Shown here piece after piece: positions 17,681 to 26,695 of a stretch of 64,000 nucleotides of DNA (within the stretch, counting starts at the first letter, position 1; every line of letters begins with the position of its first letter). The notes beneath the pieces were generated by a model. The model saw only the letters and a program-made list of their open reading frames with translations, had not been told where the DNA came from and ran no database searches. Position numbers and translations under genes: made by a program. The DNA comes from Methylophilaceae bacterium (GTDB lineage: Bacteria > Pseudomonadota > Gammaproteobacteria > Burkholderiales > Methylophilaceae), in contig CAJPFK010000001.1 of the NCBI GenBank assembly GCA_905339275.1, forward strand, positions 744,001 to 808,000. Direction: 5' to 3'.

Positions 17681-18343
17681 TTAAGAGATTACTTTCCAGA
17701 CTATAGCGGCTATGGCCTTGTTTTCTATCACTTCGCTATGTGTCTGCCAGCCATCAGATGACCCCAACCCAGCCGGCAAGGCTATCAAAGTGCCATCCGC
17801 AGAAAAGCCTATCTCAGCCAGCGGGACGGTGATGCCGATACCCAGTGCTTTCAGAATCGCTTCCTTTCGACACCAGCAGGTAAAGCCACGAATATCCTTT
17901 TCATGTCCAGCCGCCGCTGATACCCATTCCTTTTCAGCTGGATGAAAAACGTCGCGGTAATATGCGTCCCAATTCTTCGAGACGATGGCTTCGACGTCAA
18001 CGCCGATATTGCTTGTTTTCGATGGAGCAGCAATGGCGCAGGCAACCCATTCATGGCTATGTGCAATGCTGACGAGAGGCACCTGAGTGCCAGTCAACAT
18101 CGGTTGACCACTAGCCGTTTTAATCAGCGCATGTGTTGCTTGTTGGAGCTTGGGGTAGTGTTTGGCCAAGACCTGCATGAGCAATTCCCTTGCCGAGATG
18201 GATTGTTCTGCCCGGCGCATTTTCCGCTGAGTGGAAAAATGACCGAACTGGGCGATTGCTGCATTGATGCAGGCAGTTGCCTCTGCTTCATGCAATCGGT
18301 TACCGGCATGGTCAAGGCTGATATCTTGCTGGCTTATATTCAT
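17681..18343 (-). CDS. apeB: 4'-phosphopantetheinyl transferase, Sfp-type (ApeB-type)
   Basis: A 220-residue Sfp-type transferase with the Mg-binding IGVDVEAI motif and CWCRKEAILKALG, the WxxKEAxxK signature. It should activate the two cluster ACPs. It is the first recognised gene of the pigment cluster and begins 28 bp after rep on the same strand, so it may be read from a promoter inside rep or from the rep transcript. Confidence 0.87.
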   Translation of the reverse strand: MNISQQDISLDHAGNRLHEAEATACINAAIAQFGHFSTQRKMRRAEQSISARELLMQVLAKHYPKLQQATHALIKTASGQPMLTGTQVPLVSIAHSHEWVACAIAAPSKTSNIGVDVEAIVSKNWDAYYRDVFHPAEKEWVSAAAGHEKDIRGFTCWCRKEAILKALGIGITVPLAEIGFSADGTLIALPAGLGSSDGWQTHSEVIENKAIAAIVWKVIS

Positions 18344-18371
18344 TGGGAATTTTAATTGCTCATTGTTTTGC

Positions 18372-20363
18372 CTATTTACTTCCCAGCATCGCCCGTATCT
18401 GCGCCATGCGCTCCTTGCCGTGTTCCTTGCTGGCGGCAGGGTCTGCGGTGGGGTTGCCGAAGTACCGCACGTCGTCCTGCGGCAGTTCTTCGATAAAACG
18501 GCTGGCTTCGCACACTTCGGATTCGCCGGCGCGTTTACGCTTTTTGCACCAGGAGATATGCAGCGATTTCTGGGCGCGGGTGATCCCGACGTACATCAGC
18601 CTGCGTTCTTCCTCGATCTTGCCGTTATCCACGCTTTCACGATGCGGCAAAATGCCTTCTTCCACGCCGACCAGGAACACATGGCCGAATTCCAGGCCCT
18701 TGGCGGCATGCAGGGTGGAGAGTTTTACCGCATCCGGTTCGCCGTTTTCGCGGCCTTCCAGCATGCTCATGAGCGAAACCATTTGCGTCAATTCGAGCAG
18801 GTTGCGTTCATCCTCCTCTCCTTTTTTACTGAGCCAGCCGACGAAGTCGAGAATGTTCTTCCATTTATTTTCGGCGGCACGCGGGTCTTCGGTATCGTAT
18901 AGAAACGGCTCGTACTGGATTGCGGCGAGCATTTCGTTGAGCAGTTCACCCGCAGGTTCCTTGGCCGCGCGGGCTTGTATGCGATTGATGAACTGGCAGA
19001 AGTTGAGCAGGTCTTCCAGTTGCCTGTTGCCGATTTCACGCTGGAATTCGGCCTCAAAGGCTGCCGCAAACATGGACAGATGATGCTGCCGGGCGTATTC
19101 GCCCAGCCGTTCCAGCGTGGTGTTGCCTATGCCTTTTTTCGGGGTGGTAGCCGCGCGGATGAAGGCGGGGTCATCGTCCTCGTTGGCGACGAGACGCAGG
19201 TAGCTGACCAGGTCCTTGATCTCGGCCTTGTCGAAGAACGATTGGCCGCCAGAAACGGTGTAGGGGATTTTGTGTTCGCGCAGCTTTTCTTCCAGCAGCC
19301 GTGCCTGATGGTTGCCGCGGTAGAGAATGGCGTAATCCAGGTATTTGGTGCGGTGTTCGAATTTGTGCGCCATGAGTTTCATGACGACCGATTCCGCTTC
19401 ATGCTCCTCGTCGCGGGCGGCGCTGACCTGGATGGTTTCGCCGGTGCCGTGCTCGCTCCAGAGTTTCTTGTCGAACAGCTTGGGATTGTTGGAAATGACC
19501 TGGTTTGCCGCGCGCAGGATGCGAACGGTGGAGCGGTAGTTCTGCTCCAGCTTGATGACTTTCAGCCGGGTAAAGTCTTCGGTGAGTTGCCGCAGGTTTT
19601 CCACATCGGCACCGCGCCAGCCGTAGATGGCCTGGTCGTCGTCGCCCACGGCAGTGAAGCGGCCTTCGACGCCGGTCAGCATCTTGACCAGTTTGTACTG
19701 GCAGGCGTTGGTGTCCTGGTATTCGTCGATCAGCAGGTATTTGAGCTTGCGTTGCCAGCGTTCCAGCGCTTCCGGGTGCTGCTCGAACAACTCGACCGGG
19801 AGCTTGATGAGATCGTCGAAATCCACTGCCTGGTAGGCCTTGAGCGTTTGCTGATAGAGCTGGTACACCTTGGCTGCGGCATGGGTGAGTTCTTCGTCGG
19901 CTGCCGCTTTGGCCTGGTCGGGGGTGATAAAGGCATTTTTCCAGCCGGAAATCTGCCATTGCGTCTTGCGCAGCAGCTGTTTATCCGTGGTGGCGAGGAT
20001 GTCGGCCAGTATCTTGAAGCTGTCGGATGAATCCAGTATCGAGAACTGCGGCTTGTAGCCCAACAGCGTGGCTTCCTGCCGCAGCATTTGCAGCCCCAGC
20101 GAGTGAAAGGTGGCGATGGTCAGGCCTTTGCTGGATTTGCCTTCCATCAGATGGCCGACACGTTCCTGCATCTCGCGCGCAGCCTTGTTGGTGAAGGTGA
20201 TGGCAGCGATTTCCCTCGGCGCGTAACCGCAATGTTCGATCAGGTAGGCGATTTTTTGCGTGATGACGCGCGTCTTGCCGCTACCTGCGCCTGCGAGAAC
20301 GAGCAGGGGGCCGTCAAGGTATTTTACAGCTTCGCGCTGCGGGGAATTTAATGTTGAAAGCAT
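18372..20363 (-). CDS. rep: ATP-dependent DNA helicase Rep (UvrD/PcrA superfamily)
   Basis: A 663-residue SF1A helicase, close to the 673 residues of E. coli Rep. Visible motifs include LNSPQREAVKYLDGP, Walker A GAGSGKTRVIT, the TFTNKAAREM block, Walker B LLIDEYQDTN, GDDDQAIYGWRGA, QNYRST and the C-terminal STLHAAKGLEF and YVGITRA. It unwinds DNA 3' to 5', clearing proteins ahead of replication forks. It is divergent from the ferredoxin reductase gene across 296 bp. Confidence 0.92.
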   Translation of the reverse strand: MLSTLNSPQREAVKYLDGPLLVLAGAGSGKTRVITQKIAYLIEHCGYAPREIAAITFTNKAAREMQERVGHLMEGKSSKGLTIATFHSLGLQMLRQEATLLGYKPQFSILDSSDSFKILADILATTDKQLLRKTQWQISGWKNAFITPDQAKAAADEELTHAAAKVYQLYQQTLKAYQAVDFDDLIKLPVELFEQHPEALERWQRKLKYLLIDEYQDTNACQYKLVKMLTGVEGRFTAVGDDDQAIYGWRGADVENLRQLTEDFTRLKVIKLEQNYRSTVRILRAANQVISNNPKLFDKKLWSEHGTGETIQVSAARDEEHEAESVVMKLMAHKFEHRTKYLDYAILYRGNHQARLLEEKLREHKIPYTVSGGQSFFDKAEIKDLVSYLRLVANEDDDPAFIRAATTPKKGIGNTTLERLGEYARQHHLSMFAAAFEAEFQREIGNRQLEDLLNFCQFINRIQARAAKEPAGELLNEMLAAIQYEPFLYDTEDPRAAENKWKNILDFVGWLSKKGEEDERNLLELTQMVSLMSMLEGRENGEPDAVKLSTLHAAKGLEFGHVFLVGVEEGILPHRESVDNGKIEEERRLMYVGITRAQKSLHISWCKKRKRAGESEVCEASRFIEELPQDDVRYFGNPTADPAASKEHGKERMAQIRAMLGSK

Positions 20364-20659
20364 GACGAACTAAAACCTGGTGAGCGCGCAAGTTTAGCTG
20401 GTCTGTTGTGCCTGTGTCACGTTGCATTTTTCGGAATTTGCAATTAACCGGCGGCTTGGGCGAATTGATGCGGGCGTTGGCTGCCGCTGCGCGAGTCTCG
20501 CCGGCTACGTTGCCACTTTTTGCCCGTCTGCCTGGCAGCCCCATACCTGCTTGCTTATGCCGGCGGCCTTTTTGATATCTTTTTATGTGCCATTGAGTGT
20601 AAATTATTGCAGAATCCTGATATTGGCCTGGTTGAATCAAACCTTTAGAGGTAAAGCGC
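20364..20659. other. Divergent intergenic region between rep and fpr
   Basis: This 296-bp stretch separates two divergent genes and must hold both promoters. I found no convincing ORF, RNA gene or palindromic operator in it. A TTGAGT...TATTGC pair before fpr is too far from consensus to call. Confidence 0.5.
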
Positions 20660-21403
20660 ATGGCTGCCTGGAACAACGGAACCGTCGTAGCACATAAACA
20701 GTGGAGCCCGACCCTGCATAGCCTTTACGTGGAGTCGGCAATCGAGCCGTACAAGGCCGGGCAGTTCGTCAAGATAGGCCTGGAAATCGATGGCAGGATT
20801 GTCGGGCGGCCTTACTCACTGTGTAACGCGCCCGAGGCCAGGCCCCTGGAGTTCTATTACATCGAGGTGCCTGATGGGGAATTGACCTCGCGGCTGGTCA
20901 AGTTGCAGCCGGGCGATTCCTTGCTGGTTGCACCGCATGCCAACGGCTTCATGATCCTCGACGAAGTGCCGCCCGCACGTCACTTGTGGTTGATGGCAAC
21001 GGGTACGGGCGTCGGGCCGTTTCTCTCGATTCTGGATACTGCTGAACCATGGCAACGTTTCGAGCGTGTGGTGCTGGTGTATGCAGTACGCACGCTTTCC
21101 GAGTTGAGTTACCGGCAGAGGATTGCCGAAGTGCAGCAGAAGCATGGCGGCCAGTTCGTGTTTGTGCCGTTTACCAGCAGGGAGATGGTGGATTTCGCCA
21201 TTCATGGGCGTATTCCACAGGCGATAGCCGACGGACGTCTTGAGCGTGCGGCGGAGATCAACATGACGGCAGACGATAGCCAGATCATGCTCTGCGGCAA
21301 CCCGCAGATGATCGAGGACACCATGCAAACCCTGACCGAGCGCGGCCTCAGGAAGCACCGGCGCAAGGAACCGGGGCAGATCACGGTGGAGCATTACTGG
21401 TAG
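20660..21403 (+). CDS. fpr: Ferredoxin--NADP(+) reductase
   Basis: A 247-residue flavoprotein. The FAD-binding RPYSLCNAP (RxYS), the NADP-binding ATGTGVGPFLSIL and the C-terminal VEHYW, where the terminal aromatic residue stacks on the flavin, identify the Fpr family. It passes electrons between NADPH and ferredoxin or flavodoxin. An AGAGGT ribosome site precedes the ATG. The next gene begins directly after its stop codon. Confidence 0.93.
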   Translation: MAAWNNGTVVAHKQWSPTLHSLYVESAIEPYKAGQFVKIGLEIDGRIVGRPYSLCNAPEARPLEFYYIEVPDGELTSRLVKLQPGDSLLVAPHANGFMILDEVPPARHLWLMATGTGVGPFLSILDTAEPWQRFERVVLVYAVRTLSELSYRQRIAEVQQKHGGQFVFVPFTSREMVDFAIHGRIPQAIADGRLERAAEINMTADDSQIMLCGNPQMIEDTMQTLTERGLRKHRRKEPGQITVEHYW

Positions 21404-21886
21404 ATGGATAGCGATATGGCAGTGGTGTGCCCGGACCAGGTGTTCCTGCGGCGACAGACACAGCTCATTTGCAATAGCTATCGGCAGTGGACGGGACGTA
21501 CGCTGATCGATGGTGATCCCGCTTCGGACGAGGCCGCCAAGAGGCTGTTCGAGGCCGGGTTTGCAGTGCTTTCGCACGATACCCGGCCTGATCCTGTTTT
21601 CAATTATGCGAACCGTTTTGCCATGCGCTTGTTCGGTATGAGCTGGCAGGAAATCACGCAATCACCGTCACGCCATTCGGCAGAAGCCATGTTGCAGGAG
21701 GATCGCGACAGGTTGTTGAAACGCGTCTCGGCCGACGGTTATGTCGATGACTATTCCGGCGTGCGCATTGCAAAGGACGGCTCCAGATTCATGATCAGGA
21801 ACGCCACGGTCTGGAACCTCATCGATGAAAACGGCGTTTTCCATGGTCAGGCAGCGCTGATTACCGAGTGGCAAAGCCTGCGGTGA
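21404..21886 (+). CDS. MEKHLA-domain protein (PAS-like)
   Basis: A 160-residue protein of the MEKHLA family, a PAS-related fold. It is recognised from PDPVFNYANRFAMRLFGMSWQEI, which resembles PAS helical segments, and from SGVRIAKDGSRFMI with the terminal GQAALITEW. The ATG at 21,404 abuts the fpr stop with no gap; an alternative ATG lies 12 nt further. Cotranscription with fpr suggests a redox- or ligand-linked role, but the function is not known. Confidence 0.75.
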   Translation: MDSDMAVVCPDQVFLRRQTQLICNSYRQWTGRTLIDGDPASDEAAKRLFEAGFAVLSHDTRPDPVFNYANRFAMRLFGMSWQEITQSPSRHSAEAMLQEDRDRLLKRVSADGYVDDYSGVRIAKDGSRFMIRNATVWNLIDENGVFHGQAALITEWQSLR

Positions 21887-22053
21887 GTGCCTTGCCGCAA
21901 TAAAAGCAATTCAACGAATTAACTTAATAATATCAATTAGTTTCATGAATCTTTCAAAGATTTTTAGAGTATGCTGATTGATATGCTGCAGTGAGGGAGA
22001 TAAGTGCCGATATAACATCAAGCGTGCTAAAAGCGTGCGCAAAGAAAGCATGA

Positions 22054-25000
22054 ATGCAGATCAGCAAGCTTATTTTTAAGGGGAACAGGCTGACACCATT
22101 GAGTGTCGCGCTGCTTTATTTTGCCTTTGCAGTCATCTGGATTTTGGCTTCCGGGTACCTTGTCACTTTCTCGGTCCAGGATCCTGATATTCAAGGGCGA
22201 TTAGAGCTTGCCAAAGGCATGCTTTTCGTTTTTGTAACAGCCGGCCTGCTTTATCTCCTGCTATCCATATGGCGAGTGCAGGAGAATATCGGCCCGGCCC
22301 CGGCCGACCACGCCGGCACTGCAAGAACCACCGGCATCATCCTGCTTTTCGTGGGCCTGGTCCTGATCGTGCCTTTGCTTGGCCTGGCAATTACCAGGCT
22401 GTATGGGCCTCAGATAGAAAGTGAAGCTTACGAGAATCTGGAGGCGATTGCCCGCCTCAAGTCCGAACAGATCGAGAACTGGCTCAACCAGCGACGGGCC
22501 GATACCAATGTGCTTGCTGCAAACAGTACGCAGTTCGTCCGCGCAATAGGTAACATCGCCAAGGGCGAAAACGCGTATGAAGACCGTGTTTATGCGCGTG
22601 ACAAGCTGGAAAGCCTGCGGGTCAATTACGACTACAGCACTTTTCTCCTGCTCGATACCCAGGCCAGGCTGCTGCTGGCTGATGGGGTGCAGACCGGGAT
22701 TGCCCCCGAGCTTGAGTTCGTTGTGGCGCGTGCGCTTGCCAGCGGCAAGGTCGAGCAAACCGATCTCTATCGCGGCCCGGACGGCGATATCCATATGGAC
22801 TGGGTAGTGCCCATCTACAGCGTGGGCACGGAGGTTGAAGCGGTTATTGCTTTTGTGGTGCTCCGCACCGCGCCCGAGCAGTTTCTTTACCCTCTGGTAC
22901 AGACATGGCCCACGGCCAGCGAAACCGCGGAAACCATGCTGGTGCGCCGCGAGGGGGAGTCGGTCCTTTATCTGAACGAGTTGAATCGCCGCAAGGGCAC
23001 GGCATTATCGCTGAAGCTGCCTTTGTCGGATGCGGACCTGCCGGCCGCGGTTGCATTGCGCAAGAATCTTTCCGGTACCGTGCAAGGCGTGGATTATCAA
23101 GGGGATGAAGTCCTGGCAGCTTACCGTCCCATAGCCGGAACGGACTGGCACATCGTTGCCAAGATCAATCGGGATGAAATCCTCGCGCCACTGCGGGACA
23201 TGACGCTGCTGGTCAGCAGCGTTGCGTTCATATTCGTTTCCGTCATCAGCCTTGCCCTCCTGATGCTGTGGAAACAGCAGCTTCGTCTGCAAAACCTGCA
23301 AACCCTTGCGCACAAGAACGAGTCCGACCGGTTGCTGCACCACTTCTTCAATATGCCGTTCGTCGGCATGGCTGTCATCTCGCCCCATAATAAAAAGTTT
23401 ATCCGCTTCAACGATCATCTCTGCCAGATCACGGGATACAGCCGCGAGGAACTGATGGGTAAAAGCTGCCTGGATTTCACGCACCAGGACGATATCGAGG
23501 CAGACCTCAGGGAGTTCAACCGTATTATCGATGGCGAATCTTCAGGGTACACCATGGAAAAGCGTTACTTCCGTAAAGATGGCGCATTGATCCATGCCGC
23601 TGTTGATACCCAGTGTGTTCGCAAGGCTGACGGCACGGTGGATTACCTGTTGTGCACGGCCAAGGACATTACCCGGCAAAAGGCTGATGAAGCAAGAATC
23701 CACCGGCTGACGCAGCTTTATGCAGCCTTGTCCCAATGTAATCAGGCCATTGTGCGATACACCACGGAACAGGCGCTGTTCGAGAAAATATGCGAGACAG
23801 CCGTACATCATGGCGGCATGAAGATGGCATGGATCGGCATGGTCGATTTCGAACAGAATCTGATCAAACCTGTTACAAGCTACGGCGATGAGATCGGCTA
23901 TCTGGACGACATCAGGATTTCCATTGATCCTGATACGCCATTTGGCGGCGGACCGGTCGGCACCGCAGTGCGGGAGAATACGCCTTACTGGTGCCAGGAT
24001 TTCACCAATCAGCCGGAGACCCGGCCCTGGCTGGAACGCAGCCGCGGCGCATGGGCTTCCATTGCTGCGCTGCCGATATGCAGAGGCGGTGTAGCGGTCG
24101 GGGCGCTTTGCATGTATTCGGCAGAGACAAATGCCTTTGACCAGGATGCAAAAAACCTGCTGACCGAAATGGCAATCGATATCAGCTACGCGCTGGATAA
24201 TTTCGATCGCGAAATCAGGCGCACCAATGCCGAAGCCATGGTGATTGAGAGCGAGACCAAGTTCCACCTGCTGTTCGATCGCAGCCTGGATGGCCTGCTG
24301 ATCCTGGATGGAGACGAGCTGGTGGAGTGCAACCCGGCCGTGCTCGACATGATGAATTGCCGCCTGGAGCATATCCTGCACACGCCGCCATGGGCATTGT
24401 CGCCGCCTGAACAACCCGATGGGCAGGCCAGCGAAGAGAAGTTCAGGGAAATGATCGCTATCGCAAATGACAAGGGGCGGCACCGTTTTGAATGGGTATA
24501 CCGCCGCCTGAATGGCGAGGATTTCCCTGCGGAAGTGAGCATGGTGGCCATCATGCTGAATGGCCGGCAGGTGTTTTATACGACATGGCGCGATATTTCC
24601 GAACACAAGAAGGCTGAAGCGCGCATCCGTCACCTGGCGCATTTCGATGTGTTGACCGGCTTGCCCAATCGTACATTGCTGACCGATCGCATCAACCAGG
24701 CGATCAGCCTGGCCCAGCGCAGCCAGCAGCCGCTGACCATCATGTTTTTCGACCTGGATCGTTTCAAGAATGTCAATGACACGCTGGGCCACGATATGGG
24801 AGACGAACTGCTGATTCAGGTTTCGAGGCGCCTGCAATCCGCGGTAAGAGAGGAAGACACGATCTCGCGCCTGGGCGGCGATGAGTTCGTCCTGTTATTG
24901 CAGGCGACCAACGCCGACGGTGCTTCCCGCGTTGCGGAAAAAGTGATCGGGCTGATTTCGCAGCCTTATCACATCAAGCATCATGAGCTGACCATTACGC

Positions 25001-25917
25001 CATCCATCGGTATTGCTGTCTATCCCGATGACGGCGAGGATTTTGAAAAGTTGCTCAAATCGGCGGATATCGCCATGTACCGGGCCAAACAGGCGGGGCG
25101 CAACAATTACCAGTTCTTCACGGCAAAAATGCAGGAAGACTCGGTACGCGCAATGCAACTGGAATCTGCATTGCAGCATGCCATTGAGTTTGACCAGTTC
25201 CTGCTCTACTACCAGCCCCAGCTTTCCCTTGAGACCGGCGAGGTGGTGGGGGTCGAGGCGCTGTTGCGCTGGCAGCACCCGGAATTTGGCTGGATATCGC
25301 CGGCAGAATTCATCCCTGTCGCAGAGGAAACGGGCGATATCCTCAAGATCGGCGAATGGGTAATCAAGCAGGCGACCCAGCAACTGAAAGCCTGGATCGA
25401 CCAGGGCTTGCCGCCTATCAAGATGGCGGTCAATCTGTCCGCCGTGCAATTCAGGCATCCGCATCTGCCGGAAACGGTGAGCAAGTTGCTGGAAGATGTT
25501 GCGCTTTCGCCCGAGTACCTGGAGCTGGAGCTGACGGAGAGCGTGTCGATGGATGACCCCGTGGCGGCCATCGCCGTGATGGACAACCTGTTCGATCGCG
25601 GCATCAGGATGTCCATCGACGATTTCGGCACGGGATATTCCTCGCTGAGCCATCTCAAGCGCTTCAAGGTGTACAAGTTAAAAATCGACCAGTCTTTTGT
25701 CAGGGACATCATGACCGACCCCGAAGACAAGGCAATTGTTAATTCCATCGTCAGTCTTGCAAAAAGCCTGGGGATGAAGACCATCGCCGAAGGCGTGGAA
25801 ACTGCGGGCCAGGTCGATTTCCTGCGTGAATGCATGTGCGACGAAGTTCAGGGGTATTATTTCAGCAAGCCGTTGCCTGCCGGGGAATTTGAGGTTTATT
25901 TCAAGTCCCGGATTTAA
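22054..25917 (+). CDS. Membrane sensor with PAS, GAF, PAS, GGDEF and EAL domains
   Basis: A 1287-residue c-di-GMP signalling protein. Three predicted TM helices lie near residues 15-38, 56-77 and 91-112, and a fourth near 385-407. The periplasmic region between the last two (about 120-385) looks like a Cache-type sensor. Then come a PAS (about 425-545), a GAF (about 560-710), a second PAS (about 735-855), a GGDEF domain with intact GGDEF near residue 942 and an EAL domain with EALLRW near 1067. The EAL domain also has DDFGTGYSSL, KIDQSF and IAEGVET. An RxxD (REED) I-site sits five residues before GGDEF. Both catalytic domains look active. No partner gene is adjacent. Confidence 0.9.
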   Translation: MQISKLIFKGNRLTPLSVALLYFAFAVIWILASGYLVTFSVQDPDIQGRLELAKGMLFVFVTAGLLYLLLSIWRVQENIGPAPADHAGTARTTGIILLFVGLVLIVPLLGLAITRLYGPQIESEAYENLEAIARLKSEQIENWLNQRRADTNVLAANSTQFVRAIGNIAKGENAYEDRVYARDKLESLRVNYDYSTFLLLDTQARLLLADGVQTGIAPELEFVVARALASGKVEQTDLYRGPDGDIHMDWVVPIYSVGTEVEAVIAFVVLRTAPEQFLYPLVQTWPTASETAETMLVRREGESVLYLNELNRRKGTALSLKLPLSDADLPAAVALRKNLSGTVQGVDYQGDEVLAAYRPIAGTDWHIVAKINRDEILAPLRDMTLLVSSVAFIFVSVISLALLMLWKQQLRLQNLQTLAHKNESDRLLHHFFNMPFVGMAVISPHNKKFIRFNDHLCQITGYSREELMGKSCLDFTHQDDIEADLREFNRIIDGESSGYTMEKRYFRKDGALIHAAVDTQCVRKADGTVDYLLCTAKDITRQKADEARIHRLTQLYAALSQCNQAIVRYTTEQALFEKICETAVHHGGMKMAWIGMVDFEQNLIKPVTSYGDEIGYLDDIRISIDPDTPFGGGPVGTAVRENTPYWCQDFTNQPETRPWLERSRGAWASIAALPICRGGVAVGALCMYSAETNAFDQDAKNLLTEMAIDISYALDNFDREIRRTNAEAMVIESETKFHLLFDRSLDGLLILDGDELVECNPAVLDMMNCRLEHILHTPPWALSPPEQPDGQASEEKFREMIAIANDKGRHRFEWVYRRLNGEDFPAEVSMVAIMLNGRQVFYTTWRDISEHKKAEARIRHLAHFDVLTGLPNRTLLTDRINQAISLAQRSQQPLTIMFFDLDRFKNVNDTLGHDMGDELLIQVSRRLQSAVREEDTISRLGGDEFVLLLQATNADGASRVAEKVIGLISQPYHIKHHELTITPSIGIAVYPDDGEDFEKLLKSADIAMYRAKQAGRNNYQFFTAKMQEDSVRAMQLESALQHAIEFDQFLLYYQPQLSLETGEVVGVEALLRWQHPEFGWISPAEFIPVAEETGDILKIGEWVIKQATQQLKAWIDQGLPPIKMAVNLSAVQFRHPHLPETVSKLLEDVALSPEYLELELTESVSMDDPVAAIAVMDNLFDRGIRMSIDDFGTGYSSLSHLKRFKVYKLKIDQSFVRDIMTDPEDKAIVNSIVSLAKSLGMKTIAEGVETAGQVDFLRECMCDEVQGYYFSKPLPAGEFEVYFKSRI

Positions 25918-26001
25918 TGCCTTGATAACTTCGGCCTCCTAACACTTCGAAAATTTCGCTATGATCGGGTTTTCATTCCAACAGCCTGTTTGAGGTCTGT
26001 C

Positions 26002-26637
26002 ATGCAAACCGAATTCATCCTGCGTGCGGCAGAAGCCGTCAACACTGCCATTCTGGCCCATGAATCCGAGATCGAATCGCTGGACCGCGAAATCGGCGAT
26101 GGCGACCATTTCATCAATATCAGGCGCGGCGCATCCGTGATTCTCGGCATGCGCGAAGAGCTTTCAGGCCTGCCGCCGGATGCCGTTCTGCAGCGCATGG
26201 GTATGAAGCTGCTTTCCACAATAGGCGGGGCTTCCGGCCCGTTGTTTGCCAGCTTCTTCATGGCCATGGCAAAAACAGTGAAGGAACAGGGCAGCGACGG
26301 CCCCGGCAAGATTGCCGCCGCATTTGCTGCCGGGGTCGAATCCATCAAGCAGCGCGGCAAAGCCGATGTTGGTGAGAAAACCATGCTGGATGTGCTGATT
26401 CCTGTTGCGCAGGTATTGATGCAGATGTCTGCGGAAGGCGCGGAGCGGCAGGTGATCTTTGCAGAAATCAAAAAGACCGCCGAGCAGGGCATGCTTTCCA
26501 CCAGGAACATGGTTGCGACCAAGGGCAGGGCCGCGTTTCTCGGCGAGCGGGCCATAGGCCATATCGATGCCGGGGCCAAGAGTACGCAGGTCATGATTAC
26601 AGCCGTGTGTGACCTTGCGGCGGAAACGCCGGCCTGA
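26002..26637 (+). CDS. dhaL: Dihydroxyacetone kinase subunit DhaL
   Basis: A 211-residue DhaL domain protein. The Mg/ADP-binding loop reads REIGDGDHFINIRRGA and the second signature is GGASGPLFASFFMAMAK. DhaL holds the nucleotide and transfers phosphate to dihydroxyacetone bound on DhaK. The ATG at 26,002 with TGAGG six nt upstream is preferred to a TTG 12 nt earlier. dhaK follows in the same direction after 58 bp. The Phe after GDGDH is unlike the usual Gly. Confidence 0.85.
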   Translation: MQTEFILRAAEAVNTAILAHESEIESLDREIGDGDHFINIRRGASVILGMREELSGLPPDAVLQRMGMKLLSTIGGASGPLFASFFMAMAKTVKEQGSDGPGKIAAAFAAGVESIKQRGKADVGEKTMLDVLIPVAQVLMQMSAEGAERQVIFAEIKKTAEQGMLSTRNMVATKGRAAFLGERAIGHIDAGAKSTQVMITAVCDLAAETPA

Positions 26638-26695
26638 ATGCTTGAGCCGGATTGCCAGTAATCCTGAATACATAACAAACAAGGAGCGGGAGAAC

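Noticed and set aside
18975..20030. 351-codon plus-strand open frame
   Set aside because: Antisense to the clearly coding rep gene; low-complexity translation typical of a shadow frame in GC-rich DNA.
23542..24837. 431-codon minus-strand open frame
   Set aside because: Antisense to the GAF/PAS/GGDEF region of the signalling protein; no recognisable domains.
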